64,000 nucleotides of DNA, taken from positions 86,966 through 150,965 of the forward strand of contig NZ_WNKS01000008.1 of the NCBI RefSeq assembly GCF_009720655.1, in the 5' to 3' direction. Positions 26,985 through 35,824 of this stretch are shown piece after piece. Below the pieces are notes generated by a model. It made no database searches, was not told where the DNA came from, and saw only the letters and a list, made by a program, of their open reading frames with translations. How positions within the stretch are numbered: the first letter of the stretch is position 1; every line of letters starts with the position of its first letter. Origin of the DNA: Rhodoblastus acidophilus. GTDB lineage: Bacteria > Pseudomonadota > Alphaproteobacteria > Rhizobiales > Beijerinckiaceae. The translations under genes were made by a program, and so were the position numbers.

Positions 26985-29084
26985 TCATTTCGCCAGCGCT
27001 TTACGCGATGTTTTCGCCTTCAACATCAAGGGCGCACAACGTTTCGGATTGTCATGGATCGCCACGCAATCCAGGCATTGGAAACAATCGGAATAGATCA
27101 CGGACCCGCTGCGCGCGATCGCGCCATAGCGGCATTTCACCCGGCACAATTGACAGGGCGTTCCGCATTCCCTTCGGCGCGCGATCCAGTTCCAGAGCCT
27201 CACAAAACTCAGCGCCGAGAAGGCCGCACCGAGCGGGCACAGATAGCGGCAGAAGAATTTGTAATGGAACACGCCGATCAGCACCAGCGCGGCGGCATAA
27301 AGAACGAAGGGCGCAGAGCGGAGGAAGGTCAGGGTGATCGCGGTCTTGAACGGCTCGATCTCGGCGATCCCCTCCGCCTGCGACGCGAACAACACCGCGG
27401 TGACCAGAACGACCGCCAGCACGATGAACTTCGGCAGGCGGGCCAGACGTTCATAGCGTGGCGGCAGGGCGAACTGCCTGATCCGCGTCGCGCGCGCCAA
27501 TGCGCCGACGAATTCCTGCAACGCCCCGAACGGACACAGCCAGCCGCAGAAGGTGCCGCGCCCCCAGGCGAACAGCGCGACGAGAGCGAACGCCGCCACC
27601 ATCAGCGTCGGCGGGTCCCAAAGCAGGAACTGGAAATTCCCCTCGCCCTTCAGCGCCTTGATCGCGCCAATCAGCCAGACGATCGACAATTGCGCCTGGG
27701 CGATCCAGCCGATGAAAATGAGCGTGAAGGCGAGAAAGCCCAGCCGGAAGATTTTCAGCCGGCGCGGCGAACGCACCAACGCCTTTTGCCGCGACAGGGC
27801 AACCGCCAGCACGGCCAGACCGACGGCGAGAATGGAGATGTCGCGCGCCCGACTGTCCCAGATCGAGGCGAGGCCTACGCCCTTGTCCTCGGGCGGCAAG
27901 TCGAACAGCGCTGGCGGCAGGCTGTAGCCCAGCTTGAAATCGGCGGTGTATTTCTCCGGATAGACCAAGCCCTTCTGGCGAAGGACGCGCACGGAGATTT
28001 CGGAGGCGCCGGCCGGATCGAAGGCGGCCTCCGGCGGGATACGCAGGATGGCGACATCGGCCGTCGCGAGTTCGGGCTTGGGCGGGTCGCGCGTTTCGCT
28101 CCAGACGAAATCGCGCCAGATCACCGGCGCGCCGGCTTGCGCCAGCGCGATGTAATCCGGCGTTCCCCCCGGCGTGAAATTGTCCGGCATGAAGGTCCAG
28201 CGCCCGAGCGCGGCGACAAACATGGCTGAGCCGCCGTCGAGCAGCCCCATCAGCTTGCGCCAGGCGGCCTCGCCGAGCAGGTTGCGGCCAATGATCGGCA
28301 CATCGAACTGCGCCACATAGACTTCGGTGAATGTGGCCCCGGGCGCCCGCAAGGCCTCGGCGTCGAGACCGGCCGCCTCCGAGCCGGCGAAGGCACGCTC
28401 GACCTCGGCATTGCTCAGCGTCAACTTGCGGACATAGCCGCGCGCCAGCAATTGCTCGAAACTCAGCGGCGCGAAAACATTTTTGCGCACGCGCGCGACG
28501 CGGTTCGGGTCGCGGCCGGCGGAAAAGCCGAGTTTTGCGCGCGCGACCTGCAAGGCCGAGGCGATCAGCGTCTCGTTGACGATCCGAACCGAAGCCGTGG
28601 CCTTGGAAATCCCGTCGATCTCCACCGCGAGGCTGTCCGGGGCCGCCGCCGTCCGCGCGCCGGGACGCACGATCTTGATCGACTGATGCAGCGACAAATC
28701 CGCGTATTGCCGAACGAACTCATGCAGGGGCTCCGGCCCCAATCCGTCGACGAAGACCGGTTCGTGTTGCGACAGCACGCGCACGTCGAGGAAGGAGCCG
28801 TCCGGCCGCAACGCCACGAGCAGATTGACCGGCGTGCCGGAAAACCCCGGGATCGGCTGGAAATCGACGGATTCGAAAACATGGGCGACCAGTTCGTCCC
28901 GCGTCGCCATCCTGCGGTAAATCGGCCAGATCGGCAGGACGGGATCGCGTTCGCCGACCTGGAACGGCGGCGGAAACAGTTTTGCGACGCCCGCGCGGTC
29001 GAGCGTCGCGGCGCGCCCCGGAGCGACGAGGACCATCGCCAGGGTCACAAGCATCGCCGCGCGCAAAATCCAGCTCTTCGCCAT
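26985..29084 (-). CDS. NosR/NirI-family flavin- and iron-sulfur-binding membrane protein
   Basis: A 699-residue inner-membrane electron-transfer or regulatory protein. After a signal segment, a periplasmic FMN-binding domain (about residues 60-200) carries DGISKATASVRIVNETL, where the Thr would hold covalent FMN. A long periplasmic region follows, then several membrane helices (from about 405) and polyferredoxin-type cysteine motifs CGWLCPFGALQE, CRYLCPLGA, CGTPCQLCRVKC and CFQCLDC. NosR and NirI feed electrons to nitrous oxide or nitrite reductases, but no nos or nir gene is present. Here it is the last gene of a PQQ-alcohol dehydrogenase locus, 3 bp after the vWA gene, so a role in periplasmic redox support of that enzyme is inferred. 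Confidence 0.85.
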   Translation of the reverse strand: MAKSWILRAAMLVTLAMVLVAPGRAATLDRAGVAKLFPPPFQVGERDPVLPIWPIYRRMATRDELVAHVFESVDFQPIPGFSGTPVNLLVALRPDGSFLDVRVLSQHEPVFVDGLGPEPLHEFVRQYADLSLHQSIKIVRPGARTAAAPDSLAVEIDGISKATASVRIVNETLIASALQVARAKLGFSAGRDPNRVARVRKNVFAPLSFEQLLARGYVRKLTLSNAEVERAFAGSEAAGLDAEALRAPGATFTEVYVAQFDVPIIGRNLLGEAAWRKLMGLLDGGSAMFVAALGRWTFMPDNFTPGGTPDYIALAQAGAPVIWRDFVWSETRDPPKPELATADVAILRIPPEAAFDPAGASEISVRVLRQKGLVYPEKYTADFKLGYSLPPALFDLPPEDKGVGLASIWDSRARDISILAVGLAVLAVALSRQKALVRSPRRLKIFRLGFLAFTLIFIGWIAQAQLSIVWLIGAIKALKGEGNFQFLLWDPPTLMVAAFALVALFAWGRGTFCGWLCPFGALQEFVGALARATRIRQFALPPRYERLARLPKFIVLAVVLVTAVLFASQAEGIAEIEPFKTAITLTFLRSAPFVLYAAALVLIGVFHYKFFCRYLCPLGAAFSALSFVRLWNWIARRRECGTPCQLCRVKCRYGAIARSGSVIYSDCFQCLDCVAIHDNPKRCAPLMLKAKTSRKALAK

Positions 29085-29087
29085 GTC

Positions 29088-29906
29088 TCAGTCGCGCCGC
29101 AGGCTCTCGGCCTTCATCGAAAGCCGATGCGCGCCGTCGCGCCGGGAGGCGATCTCCCGCAGGAATTTACGCCGGAACGCGCGCTCGAAATCGGCATAGC
29201 CATTGGCGACGACATGGAAGGCGCCGGGGCCGCCGATCACATGCTGCTTGTACCAATCCTCGATGGTGGCTCCCGCCATATGCGGCTCGTTGCGCAACTC
29301 TTCCATGCCGAAACCCGGCGCCCGATAGGCGCCGGTCCCAATGAATTCGTTCTCGGTGCGAATGGGTAGACCGTTGATGGTCACCCCGCCCGCGACGGTC
29401 TTGTCGCGCTCGTCCTCGGTTGCGCGCGCACCGGCGCAGTTGTCGGGACCGTCGCCGGACACGTCGATGACGATTGCCGAAGCCTCCCCGGGAACGCTGC
29501 GGACCAGCCCCTCGCGCGCCTCCCGCAGCATGGTGGCGAGGCAGGTGAATTCGCCGGAGACGCGGGGCATGGCGCGGATCAGCCCGGCGACGCGGCGCGC
29601 GTCCCGTGTGTCGGCGATGACCTGCCACGCCATCACCTCATGGGCGCTGTCGGACCAGGCCAGCATGGAAACCGCCGCGCGATGATGCGGACCGCCGAGC
29701 AGCGACTGCACGACCGAAGGGTCCTCCAGCGCGCGTGCGACGCCCTCGAACTGCACGCGATAGCGGGCGTCGTCCATCGAGCCGGAGACATCGACGGCGA
29801 GGATCAGCGCCGTGTCGAACTTTTCGGCCCGCGCCGAGGCGGCCAAGACCAAAGCCGTGGCCAACGCCAGTCCGCCGATCATTCGGGATCGAGCCAGATG
29901 CGCCAT
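29088..29906 (-). CDS. DUF1194 von Willebrand factor A-like secreted protein
   Basis: A 272-residue protein with a signal peptide (residues 1-27, cleavage after ARA) and a vWA fold. The MIDAS start DVSGSMDDARY is intact, and IVIDVSGDGPDNCAGARATEDERD supplies the second metal-binding strand. Family DUF1194 is found in alphaproteobacteria; no biochemical role is established. It sits between a small secreted gene (28-bp overlap) and the NosR-like gene (3-bp gap), so it belongs to the same operon. A metal-dependent scaffold role in the periplasm is an inference. Confidence 0.85.
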   Translation of the reverse strand: MAHLARSRMIGGLALATALVLAASARAEKFDTALILAVDVSGSMDDARYRVQFEGVARALEDPSVVQSLLGGPHHRAAVSMLAWSDSAHEVMAWQVIADTRDARRVAGLIRAMPRVSGEFTCLATMLREAREGLVRSVPGEASAIVIDVSGDGPDNCAGARATEDERDKTVAGGVTINGLPIRTENEFIGTGAYRAPGFGMEELRNEPHMAGATIEDWYKQHVIGGPGAFHVVANGYADFERAFRRKFLREIASRRDGAHRLSMKAESLRRD

Positions 29907-30283
29907 GCTTCCGCTCCATTGATTCTCAGTTGATAGGCGCCGGGCTTGTCGATCAGATAATCGTCCTCTCCGGCGCCGCCGATGTGCAGGTTCTGGATGA
30001 CCTCGCCGGCGGCGTTCATCAGATAGAGGACAAAGATCACGCCATCGGAGCGGAAGCGCAGACGGTGCGGGCGGTCGAGGGTAAAAAGCTCAGTGACCGC
30101 ATTGTGGCTGCCCTGGAAACGCGGCGGCGCCTGTTTGAGCGCGAGCGCGTCGTAGCACGCCAGTCGCTCGACGATCGAGACGACGGCGCGGCAAGCGAGC
30201 AGTGTGTCCGTCACCGTCTACGCGAGGCCCGAGCCAGCGGCGCAGCACAAGGCCAGCGCCAGGACCGACCGCGCCGGCCTCAC
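29879..30283 (-). pseudogene. Small secreted protein split by an in-frame amber codon at the signal-peptide junction
   Basis: From a GTG at 30283, which overlaps the upstream stop as GTGA, the frame encodes a textbook signal peptide (VRPARSVLALALCCAAGSGLA). It is followed at once by TAG (30218-30220) and then, in the same frame, by a 113-codon mature domain (TVTDTLLACRAVVSIVERLACYDAL at its start, QLRINGAEAWRIWLDPE at its end). The LLACRA...RLACYDAL beginning is typical of mature periplasmic proteins right after cleavage. The downstream part could restart from GTG at 30214 but would then lack a signal peptide. Either a nonsense mutation, a sequencing error or stop-codon read-through explains this. 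The gene sits inside the alcohol-dehydrogenase operon. Confidence 0.7.
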
Positions 30284-30957
30284 TTCTTGCCGAGCTCCCA
30301 GGCGCGCGGGCCGCGCTGCCAGTCCTGCGGGCAGCCGATGCAGCCATCCATCACCGCGTCCTGGAAAATGGCGTAGCGCTTCAGAGCGCCGGTCATGTCG
30401 ACCTCCGCGAGATTGGCATCATAGAGCTGCGCTTCCTGCAAGTCGGCGTTGACGAGCCGGGCCTGGAAGAAATTGGCTGTATTCGCGCGCGCGTGTTCGA
30501 GCGAGGCCGCAGTCAGATCGGCGCCGGTGAAATCGGCGCGCGCGATCCGCGCGAACGACAGATCGGCGCCGCGCAGATTGGCGCCCTTCGCTTTCGACGC
30601 TTGCATGAAGGCGGTCCAGAGCTTCGCGCCTTCGAGATTGGCCCCTTCGAGATTGGCGCCGGTGAGATTGGCGTGGCGCAGGTCGGCGCGCGCCAGATTG
30701 GCGCGCGCCAGATTGGCGCCGGACAGATTGGCGTCCTTCAAATCGACATGGCGCAGGTCGACGCCGGGACATTGAGTTTTCGGCGCGATCGCGCAGCCGT
30801 TCTCCACCCAGGGATCGGGCCGGGGATCCTTGTTGACGATGACATCATAAGCGTGCGCCGGAGCGCCGAACCCGGAGGTCAGCGCCGCGGCGAACAGCGA
30901 GAAAAAAAGGGGCCAGCGAGAACCGGTCGCTCTGCAGGTTTGACCGCCATGTGACAT
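30280..30957 (-). CDS. Secreted pentapeptide-repeat protein of the PQQ-alcohol dehydrogenase locus
   Basis: A 225-residue protein. An N-terminal signal (GSRWPLFFSLFAAALTSGF, cleavage near AHA) is followed by YDVIVNKDPRPDPWVENGCAIAPKTQCPGVDLRH, then about 20 A(N/D)LxxA pentapeptide repeats (residues 70-190) predicted to fold as a right-handed quadrilateral beta-helix. The C-terminus has CIGCPQDW. Pentapeptide-repeat proteins are known neighbours of quinoprotein ethanol dehydrogenases in Pseudomonas. Here the gene lies 150 bp downstream of the exaA-like gene on the same strand. The function is unproven; a structural partner in the periplasm is plausible. Confidence 0.85.
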   Translation of the reverse strand: MSHGGQTCRATGSRWPLFFSLFAAALTSGFGAPAHAYDVIVNKDPRPDPWVENGCAIAPKTQCPGVDLRHVDLKDANLSGANLARANLARADLRHANLTGANLEGANLEGAKLWTAFMQASKAKGANLRGADLSFARIARADFTGADLTAASLEHARANTANFFQARLVNADLQEAQLYDANLAEVDMTGALKRYAIFQDAVMDGCIGCPQDWQRGPRAWELGKK

Positions 30958-31107
30958 GAACGAGGTCCTTCTTGGGAGTAAGGATGGCGCGCCCAGGGCG
31001 CATGGACGTCTCGCTGGCCCACTCTCGCCGCCGCCCGGAATGGGATGGGAGGCGACGGGAGCAAAGACCGGCTCTGAAGGAACGTGAGCCGGTCCATCTG
31101 CGATGAT

Positions 31108-33018
31108 TTACTTGGCGGCCATCTCGGGCGGCAGTTCGAACACCCAGAACGAACCGCCCTGGCTGACCTGCTTGGTTAGATCGGCCATGTCGCCGCCCCA
31201 CAGCGGCACCGCGCCGCCGTACCCGGAGGCGATGCCAAGATATTGCTTGCCGTCCTCTTCCCAGGTGACCGGGATCGACACCACGCCCGAACCGGTCTGG
31301 AACTTCCACAACTCCTTGCCATTACGTGCGTCAAAAGCTTTGACGAAACCGTCGGACGTGCCAGTGAACACCAGATTGCCCTTGGTGGTCAGCGTCCCCG
31401 CCCAGAGCGGGAATTGCTCCAGCGCTTCCCAGACGATCTTTCCGGTGGCCGGGTCTATGGCGCGCAGGGCGCCGACGTGATCCTCGAACTTGCGCTTGAT
31501 GCGAAAACCCTGGCCGAGATAGGCCGCGCCCTTCTTGTAGGTGATGTTCTCGGTCCAGTAATCCTCGGTCCAGTCGTTCGACGGAATGTAGAACAGCTTG
31601 GTGTTGGGATTGTAGGACATGGGCATCCAGTTGGTGCCGCCAAGGAAGTTCGGCGTCACATGGACGGGCGTTCCCTGCTTTTCGCCCTCGGCTGGCGCCG
31701 GCGGGCGGTCGTTATTCTCCTTCGGCCGTCCCGTCGCGAGGTCCCAGCCCGAAGCCCAGGAAATGTCGCGCACGAAAGGATAGATACCGATGGCGCCGCC
31801 CGCCTGTTTGGAAATGCGGCCGTCGCGCGCCGTCAGCTTGTCGAGATCGGTGACGAAAAAGAAGCCGTTACGGTCGGCATGCGCAGCGGCGCGGGTCTTC
31901 TTGCCGTTCTTTTCCAGATCGAACAGCAGCACCGAATTGTTGCCGGAGAAATCCCAGGCGTCGTTCGGCGTGTGCTGGAAGAAACCCACGGGCTCGCCGG
32001 TCGAGGGCTCAATGTAGACCTGGCCCGATGTGTACAGGCTGTCATAGGGCTTCCAGTCGCCGTTCGGACCAGAGCGGTAGTGATAGTTCCACGGCGCGGG
32101 ATTGCCGGTGCCGATAACGATCGTGTTGGACTTGACGTCGAAGGTCGCGGTCTGCCAAGGCGCGCCGCCGCCGTGGTTCCAGCTGTCCTTCTTGGTTCCG
32201 TCGGGATTGTTGGGCCAAGACGGCGCCTTGGGATCGCCGGTCGGCGTCGACTCCTGACCATTCAGCCGGCCCATATGGCCTTCGACCAGCGGACGCATCC
32301 AGATTTCCTCGCCGGTGTCGGGATCGCGCGCGTAAAGGCGGCCGACCACGCCGAATTCGTCGCCCGAGGAGCCGTGGATCAGCATGACCCGGCCGGTTTT
32401 CTGGTCCTTGATGATAGCGGGGGCGCCGGTCATGGTGTAGCCGGCGGTGTGGTCCTCGAACTTCTTCTGCCAGGCGACCTTGCCGGTCTTGCGGTTGAGC
32501 GCGACGATACCGGCGTCGAGCGTGCCCATGTAGATCTTGTCGCCATAGATGGCGGCGCCGCGGTTGACCACGTCGCAGCAGGGCCGGATGTCCTCGGCGA
32601 GGCGATGCGAATAGGCCCACAGCCGCTTGCCGGTTTTGGCGTCCAGCGCGAACATGCGCGAATAGGAGCCGGTGATGTAGATCACGCCGTCATGAACGAG
32701 CGCTTGGCCCTCCTGGCCGCGCTGGCGCTCATCGCCGAAGGAAAACGCCCATTTCGCCTTGAGCTTGCCGACCGTGTCGACATTGATCTTGTCCAGCGTC
32801 GAAAAGCGGTTGGCGTGGAGGCCGAGACCATAGCTCAACACGTCGGAGGTGGATTTGTCGTCGTTGGCTATGTCCTCCCAGGTCACCGGCTTTTCGCCGC
32901 GCTCCGCCCGCGCGGCGGGGCCGGAGAAGGCGAAGGTCAGGCCGAGCGCAAGCATCGAGGCGGTCGCCAGCAGGCGCGCGCGACGACGCGCTCCAAACGC
33001 GTGGAGCCTTGAATCCAT
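31108..33018 (-). CDS. exaA: PQQ-dependent (quinoprotein) alcohol dehydrogenase, ExaA type
   Basis: A periplasmic eight-bladed propeller enzyme oxidising primary alcohols to aldehydes and passing electrons to a cytochrome c. It has 636 residues with a Sec signal (cleavage near ARA, residue 38). The vicinal disulfide Cys147-Cys148 (RPCCDVV), the catalytic Asp356 in TPNDAWDFSG, the Trp-rich blades and FLGGTNWMPMSYNP are present. The residue two after the catalytic Asp is Ser358, not Asp, which fits a calcium-type enzyme and argues against lanthanide-dependent XoxF or ExaF/PedH types. Similarity to Pseudomonas ExaA is obvious over the whole C-terminal half (EDYWTENITYKKGAAYLG). No cytochrome c550 gene is adjacent. 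GGAGG precedes the ATG. Confidence 0.93.
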   Translation of the reverse strand: MDSRLHAFGARRRARLLATASMLALGLTFAFSGPAARAERGEKPVTWEDIANDDKSTSDVLSYGLGLHANRFSTLDKINVDTVGKLKAKWAFSFGDERQRGQEGQALVHDGVIYITGSYSRMFALDAKTGKRLWAYSHRLAEDIRPCCDVVNRGAAIYGDKIYMGTLDAGIVALNRKTGKVAWQKKFEDHTAGYTMTGAPAIIKDQKTGRVMLIHGSSGDEFGVVGRLYARDPDTGEEIWMRPLVEGHMGRLNGQESTPTGDPKAPSWPNNPDGTKKDSWNHGGGAPWQTATFDVKSNTIVIGTGNPAPWNYHYRSGPNGDWKPYDSLYTSGQVYIEPSTGEPVGFFQHTPNDAWDFSGNNSVLLFDLEKNGKKTRAAAHADRNGFFFVTDLDKLTARDGRISKQAGGAIGIYPFVRDISWASGWDLATGRPKENNDRPPAPAEGEKQGTPVHVTPNFLGGTNWMPMSYNPNTKLFYIPSNDWTEDYWTENITYKKGAAYLGQGFRIKRKFEDHVGALRAIDPATGKIVWEALEQFPLWAGTLTTKGNLVFTGTSDGFVKAFDARNGKELWKFQTGSGVVSIPVTWEEDGKQYLGIASGYGGAVPLWGGDMADLTKQVSQGGSFWVFELPPEMAAK

Positions 33019-33152
33019 GAAATTTCCTCCCTTGCGATTTCAACGCCGGTTTCGTTGGACCGTGTTGAAATCAGGCTAGGGCGGTTCGGATGAGAATGTC
33101 CTGAGAGGAGGATGAGAGCGCTCTCAGAAACGCCTGTACTTTGGCGCCGTCT

Positions 33153-33213
33153 CATACGGTTTCCGCAAGATCGCTTCGCGATCCGCGAAAACGAAATCGC
33201 GCGGAAATCGTAT
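33153..33213. repeat. Dispersed palindromic repeat, family A, copy 2 (short form)
   Basis: A 60-bp element whose ends (ATACGGTTTCCGC and GCGGAAATCGTAT) are complementary at 12 of 13 positions. The first 50 bp are nearly identical to the beginning of the copy at 7756, but the middle third is missing. It abuts the stop codon of the response-regulator gene. Confidence 0.75.
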
Positions 33214-33893
33214 CAGGCTTCCCGCGCGAGGCGATAGCCGACCCCACGCAGGGTTGCGATTTTCGGCGCGCCCGGCTTTTCCGCCAATTTCTTGCGGAGA
33301 TAGCCGATATAGACGTCGACAGCGTTGGGCGTGACATCGCTGGAATCGCCCCACGTCTGGGCGATGATCGCCTCGCGCGACAGGGCGCGGTTGGCGTTGC
33401 GCGCCAGACATTCGAGCAGGTCGAACTCGCGGCGGGTCAAGGCCAGCGCGCGTCCATCGACGCAAGCTTCTCGCGCCCGCTCGTCCACGGTCAGCGTGCC
33501 GAAGGCGAGCACCGGCGACGGCCCCCGCGCCGGAATATTTCGCCGCAGAAGAACACGGATGCGGGCGATCAATTCCTCGACGTGAAACGGTTTGGTGAGA
33601 AAATCGTCGGCGCCGGAGCGAAAGCCTTCGAGCTTGTCGTCCAGGCTGGCGCGCGCGGTGAGCATCAGCACGGGGAGGTCGTGGCCGGCGATGCGGATTT
33701 GCCGCGCCACCGCCACGCCGTCCATGTCGGGCAGCATGAGGTCGAGGATGGTTAGGGCGTAGCCGCCCTCGCGCAGGGCATCCACGGCGTTGCGGCCCAC
33801 CCGGCGCCAGTCGACCTGAAGCCCCTCGCTTTCCAGTGATTTCACCAGCAGGCGTCCGACGCCCGCGTCATCCTCGATCAGCAGAACCTTCAT
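33213..33893 (-). CDS. OmpR-family response regulator
   Basis: A 226-residue two-domain regulator. The receiver domain (1-115) has the acidic pocket E7-D8-D9, phosphoacceptor Asp51 (TILDLMLPDMDG) and conserved LTARASLDDKLEGFRSGADDFLTKPF. A winged-helix OmpR domain (ALTRREFDLLECLARNANRALSREAI, then VDVYIGYLRKKL and TLRGVGYRL) follows. It overlaps the upstream kinase stop by 4 nt. The next gene downstream on the same strand is the exaA-like dehydrogenase (195 bp away), which this pair probably controls. Confidence 0.92.
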   Translation of the reverse strand: MKVLLIEDDAGVGRLLVKSLESEGLQVDWRRVGRNAVDALREGGYALTILDLMLPDMDGVAVARQIRIAGHDLPVLMLTARASLDDKLEGFRSGADDFLTKPFHVEELIARIRVLLRRNIPARGPSPVLAFGTLTVDERAREACVDGRALALTRREFDLLECLARNANRALSREAIIAQTWGDSSDVTPNAVDVYIGYLRKKLAEKPGAPKIATLRGVGYRLAREA

Positions 33894-35524
33894 GCCGAGG
33901 CCGGCAGAATCAGCGTCACCTTCAATCCGCCCTCCGGACGATTTTCCGCGGCTATGGCGCCGCCATGCTGTTCGGCGATCCAGCGCGCCACCGCGAGGCC
34001 AAGGCCCGAGCCGCCGCGCCGCAGCCCCTCCTCGCTTTGATAATAGGGATCGAACAGGCGCTCAAGCGCGGCGCCGGGCGCGCCCGGCCCCTGGTCGCTC
34101 ACGCTCAGCAGTGCGCGCCCCCCTTCCCGCGCCAGCGCCACCGTCACTTCACCGCGTTCGGGCGAAAATTTCACGGCATTGTCGATCAGGGCGAGAACCC
34201 CTTGCCGCAGCCAGCTCTCATCCCCCGAAACACTCAGATCGTCGTCCAGCCCCGCGGCTTTCAAAACCACGCCGCACGCGCGGGCAAAAGCGCCGGCGAG
34301 GTCAAGCGCCTCGCGCAACGCGCGCGCAAGGTCAAACGGCGCGATACGCAGCGCCAGACGGCCCTCCTCGGATTGAGCCAAAAGCAGCATGTCGTCGAGC
34401 CGCCGCTGCATGACCTCGCCGTTGGCGCGGATTTGGCGCAACGCCTCGCGCAGCATCTGGACATCGGGCGAACGATGGCGCAGCGCCAGGCCGGCCTCGC
34501 CGAGCAGGACGGTGGCGGGCGTGCGCAATTCATGACTGACCTTGGCGAAAAACAGTTTTCGGGAGCGGTCGACCTGCGCGAGTTGGTCCGTCTTGGCCTC
34601 CAACTCGCGGGTGCGCCGGGCGACCGTGGCTTCCAGTCGCCTGTTGGCGTCCTCCAGCTCGCTCTGCTGGGACAGGATGCGAGCCGCCATCTTGTTGAAC
34701 TGCCGCGCCAACTGGCCCAATTCGCGAATGCCGCGCGGCGCGACCTGCACCGCGCGGTCGCCTTCGGCGAGCGTCTCGGCGCCGCGGGCAAGCGCCAGCA
34801 AGGGGGTGGAAAAGCCGTTGCGCACCGCGCGGAACGCAGCGAGCACGCCGGCAAGCAGCAGCAGGGCGGCGGTTCCCGCATGGCGCAGAAACGCGCCGCG
34901 CAGCGCGCCCATTTCGGCGTTCGTCGCGGCCACCTCCTTGCGCTCCTCTTCGACGATCGCGGCGGCGCGGCTCCTCAAGGCGACGACATCGGCGGCGATG
35001 CGCCGGGCAACCAAATTCCTGCCGTCGCGGGCGAGGCGCGGGTCCGCCGGCTGATTGGCGAGGAAGGCCAGATTGGCCTGAACGGACTGGAACAAATCGC
35101 GCAATTCGAGAGCGCGGGCGACCTCCTCCGCCTGCCTCCCCTTTTCGTCGAGGAGTTCGGTTTCCTGGTTGATGCCGGCAAGATAGAGCGTGAGCGTCCT
35201 TTCGACCTTCTCGGCGCTGGCCTGCGACAGAACTGTCCATTCCGGCAGGTTTTCGCGCGCGGCTTCATTGAGAAGCAAGGCGTTCACATCCGCTTCGATC
35301 AGCGTGACGACGGACAATTGTTCGTAAGACCGCTCCGCCCGCGCCAGGAAATTGGCGGCCTTCCACAGGTCCTGGAACGTCGAATAGGCGAGCGCCGAGG
35401 CAAACGCCGCGCCGATGAGAGACGCGAGGATCACTGCATGGGTGAGCGAGATGCCGCCGAGATCATGCCGGGCTTCGCTGGACCAGGAGGGCGCCGCCTG
35501 ATGAGACTTGAGCTTGGAGGCCAT
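33890..35524 (-). CDS. Membrane sensor histidine kinase
   Basis: A 544-residue kinase (ATG at 35524; a TTG twelve codons upstream is an alternative). It has two membrane helices (LTHAVILASLIGAAFASALA, and one near residue 230) enclosing a periplasmic helical sensor region. A HAMP-like segment and coiled coil follow, then the H-box KVSHELRTPATVLLGEAG and the ATP-binding domain with N-box (LIDNAVKFSP), DQGPGAPG and GSGLGLAVARWIAEQHGG. It pairs with the response regulator. The stimulus is unknown; alcohol or redox state is a guess from the neighbours. A truncated relative of its N-terminus lies at 63.5-63.7 kb. Confidence 0.9.
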   Translation of the reverse strand: MASKLKSHQAAPSWSSEARHDLGGISLTHAVILASLIGAAFASALAYSTFQDLWKAANFLARAERSYEQLSVVTLIEADVNALLLNEAARENLPEWTVLSQASAEKVERTLTLYLAGINQETELLDEKGRQAEEVARALELRDLFQSVQANLAFLANQPADPRLARDGRNLVARRIAADVVALRSRAAAIVEEERKEVAATNAEMGALRGAFLRHAGTAALLLLAGVLAAFRAVRNGFSTPLLALARGAETLAEGDRAVQVAPRGIRELGQLARQFNKMAARILSQQSELEDANRRLEATVARRTRELEAKTDQLAQVDRSRKLFFAKVSHELRTPATVLLGEAGLALRHRSPDVQMLREALRQIRANGEVMQRRLDDMLLLAQSEEGRLALRIAPFDLARALREALDLAGAFARACGVVLKAAGLDDDLSVSGDESWLRQGVLALIDNAVKFSPERGEVTVALAREGGRALLSVSDQGPGAPGAALERLFDPYYQSEEGLRRGGSGLGLAVARWIAEQHGGAIAAENRPEGGLKVTLILPASA

Positions 35525-35592
35525 GGCCGTCAACAGCCCGCATAGGAACTGCGCTGTCAAGACCGGGGACGCAGAGGCCGAAGCGATCGCCG

Positions 35593-35787
35593 TCAGTCCA
35601 GGTGAAACCTGATGATCGTGTACGTCGAGAACCGCCCCCCCGGCGGCGGCGGCGCCTGGACGGCGCTGAGGATGGCGCGCGCGGCGGCGTCGAGCGCCGC
35701 GTGGCCGGACGAGCGCGTGATCGCCTGGCTGACGACGCGACCGGACGGACCAATGGTGAAGGCCAACTCCATCTTGAATGTGCTGGC
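35593..35787 (-). pseudogene. TonB C-terminal domain fragment
   Basis: A 64-codon tail with the TonB C-terminal signature (ELAFTIGPSGRVVSQAITRS, then AARAILSAVQAPPPPG and IIRFHLD-stop). The frame is closed by TAG immediately upstream, so the periplasmic linker and membrane anchor are missing. Bases 35593-35765 are identical, apart from one position, to 63828-64000, where the same domain continues past the window edge. This is therefore a partial duplicate left beside the histidine kinase. Confidence 0.75.
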
Positions 35788-35824
35788 CTAAGAGTCACGA
35801 AGTCAGGGCGCGTTTCCGGGCGTC

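Noticed and set aside
31108..33018. Methanol dehydrogenase MxaF or XoxF
   Set aside because: The TPNDAWDFSG and EDYWTENITYKKGAAYLG segments are those of ExaA-type ethanol dehydrogenases, and the lanthanide-binding Asp is replaced by Ser. No mxa or xox partner genes are nearby.
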